Of a stretch of 64,000 nt of DNA, positions 60,200 to 64,000 are shown piece by piece. Both the position numbers and the translations under genes were made by a program. The notes below the pieces were generated by a model, which did not search any database, was not told the origin of the DNA, and saw only the letters and a list, made by a program, of their open reading frames with translations. The DNA comes from Nitrospira sp. (GTDB lineage Bacteria > Nitrospirota > Nitrospiria > Nitrospirales > Nitrospiraceae), in assembly GCA_016873495.1 (NCBI GenBank), contig VGXC01000003.1, positions 51,317 through 115,316 of the forward strand, written 5' to 3'. The stretch's first letter is position 1. The number at the start of each line of letters is the position of its first letter.

Positions 60200-61684
60200 T
60201 TAGCCTACCGGTTCACCATGCGCCGTCAACGTCCCCATCTGATCGCATGCAACCTCATAGCCGCCACGCAGCGATTCGGCCTCCCGCTCAACTATGTCTC
60301 GCGAATCCGGGAGGGCTTCGCGCACGAATTCTATGAACCGCTCGATTTTCAACAAAAAGAAATCATAGGGGGCGTCGATTGAACGGGGCGCCCGGAACCA
60401 GAATGGGATGAACCGCTCCAACGCGAGGTCTGCTCGCTCCAGTTCGCGGTAGGTGGCGGGAAACATATCCGTGAGTTCACCGCCCCAGTGGAGGATTTCA
60501 TGGGGCAGATACTCGTGGCGATACCGATCCAACCCGCTCGGCTCACCCACCAGCATGGGCATGAGATCGTCGTTGTGTCCTGCCGCGAGCTGCGCGTAGG
60601 CTTCGTATTGCCGACGCAGGGCTGCGGCTTCCTCGGAACGCCCCGGCAGCGACGATGAAGAGGCCTCCACCGGCGCCCCTTGCTCCTGCCGGCCAGGGCT
60701 CGGACAAGAGTTCGGATGGGAACCCCGCCCGAACCGCTCGCGGAATTGTCGGAATTCCTGGACGATCATCGACACTGGTTTTGTATCCACTTCCAAGGCC
60801 AGGCCTTTGAGCTGCGTCAGCTTGGGATGGGCTAGCACTTGCTCCAGCATGTCGAAGAGCACCGGCGGGATGGGAGCCCCATGGGCATCAATCCACAACG
60901 GAAACCGATCGCTGCCCCCGGCCTTGCCCTGCGCCGATACGGCCGCCTCATGTTCGGCCAAGCCGGCCACGTGGATTTGCACAACCCGCTCCAGGGGAAA
61001 TGCATCCAGAAACTCCGCAACAAATTTCACAAGAGGCTGTCGGCGCCAGGCCCCGCTATAGCGATACACCGTCCAGAGGTGGCCGATGTCTAAGACCAGG
61101 CCGCAGGCCGTGCGATCCGTGATCGCTCGAAAGAAGTCGGGGACGGACCGATCGCCCAAGCCGAAGTAGGTCCAGGGCGGCACCTCCAGCAACAACAAGG
61201 GACCGCCCCCATGGGGCAGGCAGGCCTCGAGATCGAGTCGCGCCTGGGCCAGCGCGACATTGTTCGCCGTCACCTCGGCGCCGGCTGCCGTAAACAAGGG
61301 CGGGAGATAGGTCCCGAACGAATAGCCGGCCATCTGTTTGGCGGCACATTCGTGCGTCATCCACTGGCAGCCCAACGCTCGCAGCTGCAAGGCGAGCGCA
61401 CTCAATTCTCGCTCCGCCGGATAGGCCTGCTGCCAGTCCGGCTGCGTCAGCCACAGCCCTTCGGCGTGGCATTCCAGCGGCAACGATGCGCAATGCTGCC
61501 GGACCGTGTCTACCGCCGGGGGAGCCGCACGGAAGATTTCCAAGTAGTCGGCTCGCGCCCCCGCCTGTTCCAACGCGCCCACCAACTCGAACAAGTCCGG
61601 GGTATAGACGTCCACGGACAGGCCGAGGCCATGCGGCGAAATCTGCGCGGCGCGACGGCGAAATGCTTGTTCAACGACCGACAT
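60200..61684 (-). CDS. DUF692/MNIO-type multinuclear iron oxidase-like protein with C-terminal extension
   Basis: 494-residue protein. The TIM-barrel iron sites of the MNIO family (MbnB, TglH, BufB) can be followed: H73 (ECHAEGL), H111/E112 (MTHECAAKQ), E167 (LLLEVPP), D199/H202 (LDIGHLW), H238 (VQIHVAGL), D267/H269 (IDAHGAPI) and E298 (LEVDT). A ~150-residue helical C-terminus (GLDRYRHEYLPHEILHWGGELTDMFPATYREL) resembles the DUF2063-like partner domains of bufferin systems, but this match is weak. Start 61682-61684 follows GGAGATTCC; a TTG start would add 24 residues. First gene of a run with dus and maf. Confidence 0.82.
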   Translation of the reverse strand: MSVVEQAFRRRAAQISPHGLGLSVDVYTPDLFELVGALEQAGARADYLEIFRAAPPAVDTVRQHCASLPLECHAEGLWLTQPDWQQAYPAERELSALALQLRALGCQWMTHECAAKQMAGYSFGTYLPPLFTAAGAEVTANNVALAQARLDLEACLPHGGGPLLLLEVPPWTYFGLGDRSVPDFFRAITDRTACGLVLDIGHLWTVYRYSGAWRRQPLVKFVAEFLDAFPLERVVQIHVAGLAEHEAAVSAQGKAGGSDRFPLWIDAHGAPIPPVLFDMLEQVLAHPKLTQLKGLALEVDTKPVSMIVQEFRQFRERFGRGSHPNSCPSPGRQEQGAPVEASSSSLPGRSEEAAALRRQYEAYAQLAAGHNDDLMPMLVGEPSGLDRYRHEYLPHEILHWGGELTDMFPATYRELERADLALERFIPFWFRAPRSIDAPYDFFLLKIERFIEFVREALPDSRDIVEREAESLRGGYEVACDQMGTLTAHGEPVG

Positions 61685-61799
61685 GGAATCTCCGATCCAC
61701 TCTGCAATGAGCCCGGGACGCTGATCAGTGTAATCGGGCAGGCCTAGATTTGACAAGCGGAGGCATGTGTTCGGTTTGGTTGTGGCCGGCAGTCATGGT

Positions 61800-62663
61800 A
61801 TGCTGCGCACCGTGATGACCTCATCCCAGCGAACGCCCGGCTCGGTCCAGACTCCGGACATTGTGCTCTACCATGCCGAATGTACGGACGGCTTTGGGGC
61901 CGCCTGGGCCATCTGGAAGAAATTCCCCTCGGCGACATTCATCCCGGTCAAACACGGCTTTCCTCCCCCGTCAGGCCTGGCCGACCGCCACGTTGTCATC
62001 GCGGATTTCAGCTATGCTCGGCCGATGCTCGAGGCCATGGCCAAAGAGGCGGCCAGTCTCCTGATCCTTGACCATCACATCACGGCCCAGCAGGCGCTGG
62101 AGGGTTTTCCCCACGCTTACTTCGACCAGAAAAAATCCGGCGCCGTGCTGGCCTGGGAATGGGCCCACCAGTCGCCGGCCCCCTGGTTGCTCCAGTACGT
62201 CCAGGACAAGGACTTGTGGGAATGGGCGCTCCCGGACAGCCGGGAAGTCACGGCGGCCCTTTCCTCCTATCCCTTCGACTTTGCCCTCTGGGACAGCTTC
62301 CGCCGCGAGGCCCTAGTCGCCGAAGGCAAGGCGATTCTCCGGTACGAACAGGAGATGGTCGGCAAGATTCTCGCCGAAGCCGTGACGGTCACGTTCCACG
62401 GGCACAAGGTGCCCACGGTGCAGAGCCCGATCTTGACCAGCCAGATCGGCGAGCGGCTGGCCAAGGGGCACCCCTTCTGCCTCATCTGGCACGACAAGGA
62501 CGGCCGGCGCTATTTCAGCATGCGATCGGCGCCCGACGGGATCGACGTGGCGGCCATCGCCACACTGCACGGCGGCGGCGGGCACATCCACGCAGCCGGG
62601 TTCTCCGTGCCGCTGGGCCCCGGCGGCCTGGACCCCTTGGCCCCGCTGGCCGATAACAAGTAG
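61800..62663 (+). CDS. DHH/DHHA1-family phosphoesterase
   Basis: 287 residues (start uncertain: ATG 61800 or 61815; no clear ribosome site). The DHH-type metal motifs are YHAECTDGFGAAWAIW, DFSYARPMLE and LLILDHHITAQ; the DHHA1 end is LHGGGGHIHAAGF. Likely a nanoRNase/oligoribonuclease- or PNPase-like phosphodiesterase; exact substrate not readable. Divergent from the MNIO operon. Confidence 0.86.
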   Translation: MLRTVMTSSQRTPGSVQTPDIVLYHAECTDGFGAAWAIWKKFPSATFIPVKHGFPPPSGLADRHVVIADFSYARPMLEAMAKEAASLLILDHHITAQQALEGFPHAYFDQKKSGAVLAWEWAHQSPAPWLLQYVQDKDLWEWALPDSREVTAALSSYPFDFALWDSFRREALVAEGKAILRYEQEMVGKILAEAVTVTFHGHKVPTVQSPILTSQIGERLAKGHPFCLIWHDKDGRRYFSMRSAPDGIDVAAIATLHGGGGHIHAAGFSVPLGPGGLDPLAPLADNK

Positions 62664-62730
62664 CGAGCTCCAAGGACAGCGGCTTTCTTTTGAATTAGGC
62701 GCCTGCCGCTTGTAACTTCCCCCGACTCTT

Positions 62731-63465
62731 ATGATTCCACTGCACGACGATAACCCGACCGAACTTGCGCCGATCATCACGATCGCGCTCATCGTGGCCT
62801 GCGCGCTCGCATTTTTCTACGAAGTCTCGCTGCCCGAACAGATCGGGGAGGCGTTCATCTTCCAGTACGGCGCCATCCCCTCCGTCGTCCTGAGCCACCC
62901 GGCCGGACTGAAGGCCTTGCCGCCCGAGGCGGCAGGATTTCCCGCCTACCTCACGCTCCTCACCAGCATGTTCCTCCACGGAGGCTGGATGCACCTGATC
63001 GGCAACATGCTCTACCTCTGGATCTTCGGCAACAATATCGAAGACGTGATGGGACACGTGAAGTTCATCGTCTTCTACGTGACCTGCGGCATCCTGGCTG
63101 CGCTTAGCCATGCCCTGACCGATCCCGCCTCGACCGTGCCGATGATCGGCGCCAGCGGCGCTATCTCGGGCGTCTTGGGCGCCTATCTGCTGCTGTTCCC
63201 CCATGCCAAGGTGCTGGTGCTGATTCCGCTGGGCATGTTCACCAGGATGATGTACGTGCCGGCCGGATTCGTACTGGGATTCTGGTTTGTGATGCAGATT
63301 CTCAGCGGCGGAATGAGTTTAGGAAGCAAAGGAGGCGGGGTGGCCTTCTTCGCCCACGTCGGCGGCTTTGTCGCGGGCATGGCCCTGATCGGGCTCTTCA
63401 AGCGTCCCGACGTGCGCTTCTTCGCCCCCGCCCGTAACCGAGGCTGGCAGAGATCTGAATGGTGA
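62731..63465 (+). CDS. Rhomboid-family intramembrane serine protease
   Basis: 244 residues, six membrane helices. Catalytic Ser142 in GASGAISG and His209 in FFAHVGGFVAG, with the FLHGGWMHLIGNMLYLW segment upstream, as in bacterial rhomboids. Cleaves transmembrane substrates; target unknown. 67 bp after the DHH gene, same strand, so possibly co-transcribed. Confidence 0.93.
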   Translation: MIPLHDDNPTELAPIITIALIVACALAFFYEVSLPEQIGEAFIFQYGAIPSVVLSHPAGLKALPPEAAGFPAYLTLLTSMFLHGGWMHLIGNMLYLWIFGNNIEDVMGHVKFIVFYVTCGILAALSHALTDPASTVPMIGASGAISGVLGAYLLLFPHAKVLVLIPLGMFTRMMYVPAGFVLGFWFVMQILSGGMSLGSKGGGVAFFAHVGGFVAGMALIGLFKRPDVRFFAPARNRGWQRSEW

Positions 63466-63492
63466 GCCTCACCTCTCTGCACGAAGTCACCT

Positions 63493-63909
63493 ATGCCGAA
63501 TGAAAACTTGAGAGCAATTGAACGAATCGTGCGCGGCGGTCTGAAATCCATACGGGTCTGCTTGTGGGACGGTCCTGATGAATACTGGCCGCAAAAGGGT
63601 GAAGAGAACGGGCTCCCAGAACGTAATCTGAGCATGCACGTTGGCCATAAATTCCTTGAGCATGGCTGGCGGGTTTTTGCTGAAGCTTCCTACCCCAATA
63701 AAACCAACAGACGGGTTGATCTGCTTGCAATAAGAAAAGGGACTCTGGTTGCCTGCGAGTGCAAGCAACTCGACCTGGCCGATAGGGCGGGCGGTTTCGC
63801 TGATGATGTTAAAGACCTCAGAAGCTTCCGATTGCTTACCGAATGGGACACAGATGAATGGGAAGCACCTGAAGGAGCTTGTCTAGTTTTGGAAGTCTTT
63901 TTATGCTGA
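63493..63909 (+). CDS. Hypothetical protein with PD-(D/E)XK-like nuclease core
   Basis: 138 residues. The stretch RVDLLAIRKGTLVACECKQL has the D-x(n)-E-x-K spacing of restriction-endonuclease-like nucleases, with an N-terminal helical part (LPERNLSMHVGHKFLEHGWRVFAEASYP). The local GC content is visibly lower than in neighbours, a sign of recent transfer. Its stop overlaps a following open frame. No partner (methylase, toxin-antitoxin) is visible before the window ends. Confidence 0.65.
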   Translation: MPNENLRAIERIVRGGLKSIRVCLWDGPDEYWPQKGEENGLPERNLSMHVGHKFLEHGWRVFAEASYPNKTNRRVDLLAIRKGTLVACECKQLDLADRAGGFADDVKDLRSFRLLTEWDTDEWEAPEGACLVLEVFLC

Positions 63910-64000
63910 AGCATGGCCTCTTCCTTGTTGCCCAGGACTCATTTGTCGACCCGACAACTCCGGGCATTGATTCGGCTCTTTGCTTTGGAGGTCCCCGCCA
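63904..64000 (+). CDS. Possible partial gene at window edge
   Basis: An open frame starting at ATG 63904, overlapping the previous stop by 6 bases, reads MLKHGLFLVAQDSFVDPTT and continues to the last base. Too short to identify; it may be the partner of the PD-(D/E)XK-like gene. The overlapping start is the only support. Confidence 0.3.

Overview
The window is a GC-rich (about 60% or more), densely coded bacterial chromosome segment, about 90% coding. It has no rRNA or tRNA that I can recognise, no phage and no CRISPR. The gene set points to a Nitrospirota (Nitrospira-like) genome: formate-tetrahydrofolate ligase, a SigZ/ArsI and ArsM/ArsS arsenic complement, a separate F0 ATP-synthase operon, a zapB-zapA/RNase Y/exonuclease VII block, and a tiny COX24-type ribosomal-like protein. 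This taxonomic placement is inferred from gene content and style, not from a marker alignment.

Layout. 0-9.5 kb: periplasmic FKBP isomerase, Tat-type nitrilase-fold hydrolase, AI-2E-family exporter and HI0933-type flavoprotein, aldo/keto reductase, a membrane protein of unknown function, a cysteine-free HesB-like protein and a J-domain protein. 9.9-24.1 kb: an accessory region rich in arsenic genes. ArsI C-As lyase and SigZ lie on the minus strand. Then come a MOSC-TetR-membrane protein group with two matching operator-like sites, a run of small stress/unknown proteins (DUF1059-like, TfoX-N, NTF2-like, SRPBCC, lipoprotein), a BNR-repeat protein with a ThiS/MoaD-like protein, a Ser/Thr kinase, a CxxCH lipoprotein, and the ArsM-ArsS-PiT arsenosugar/phosphate cluster. 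24.2-31.4 kb: outer-membrane-type protein, HflK-HflC, a broken four-helix-bundle gene inside inverted repeats, Fhs, an M23 peptidase, CutA and a rhodanese. 31.4-43.6 kb: two sugar-nucleotide epimerases, tlyA-xseB-xseA-ymdB-rny, zapA-zapB, a soluble lytic transglycosylase and rlmN. 43.6-54.9 kb: paired M16 peptidases, LarE, atpF-E-B-Z, chorismate-utilising enzyme plus class IV aminotransferase (folate pABA branch), a second lytic transglycosylase and nadB. 55-64 kb: a bS22/COX24-like mini-protein, ABC exporter, maf-dus-MNIO operon, DHH phosphoesterase, rhomboid protease and a lower-GC PD-(D/E)XK-like gene at the edge.

The most interesting signals are: (i) arsenic methylation/arsenosugar genes (ArsM, ArsS, PiT) within 10 kb of the opposing demethylase ArsI and its SigZ; (ii) a DUF692/MNIO-type iron enzyme with an extra C-terminal domain and no visible peptide substrate; (iii) a TetR gene flanked by two related operator-like sequences sitting on promoter-like elements; (iv) several structured non-coding repeats (a 216-bp element with terminal inverted repeats, a 122-bp hairpin element inside the atp operon, a 431-bp unit carrying a dead four-helix-bundle gene, and twin hairpins between zapB and zapA). 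None of these is proven to be new. Each is given below with a decisive test.
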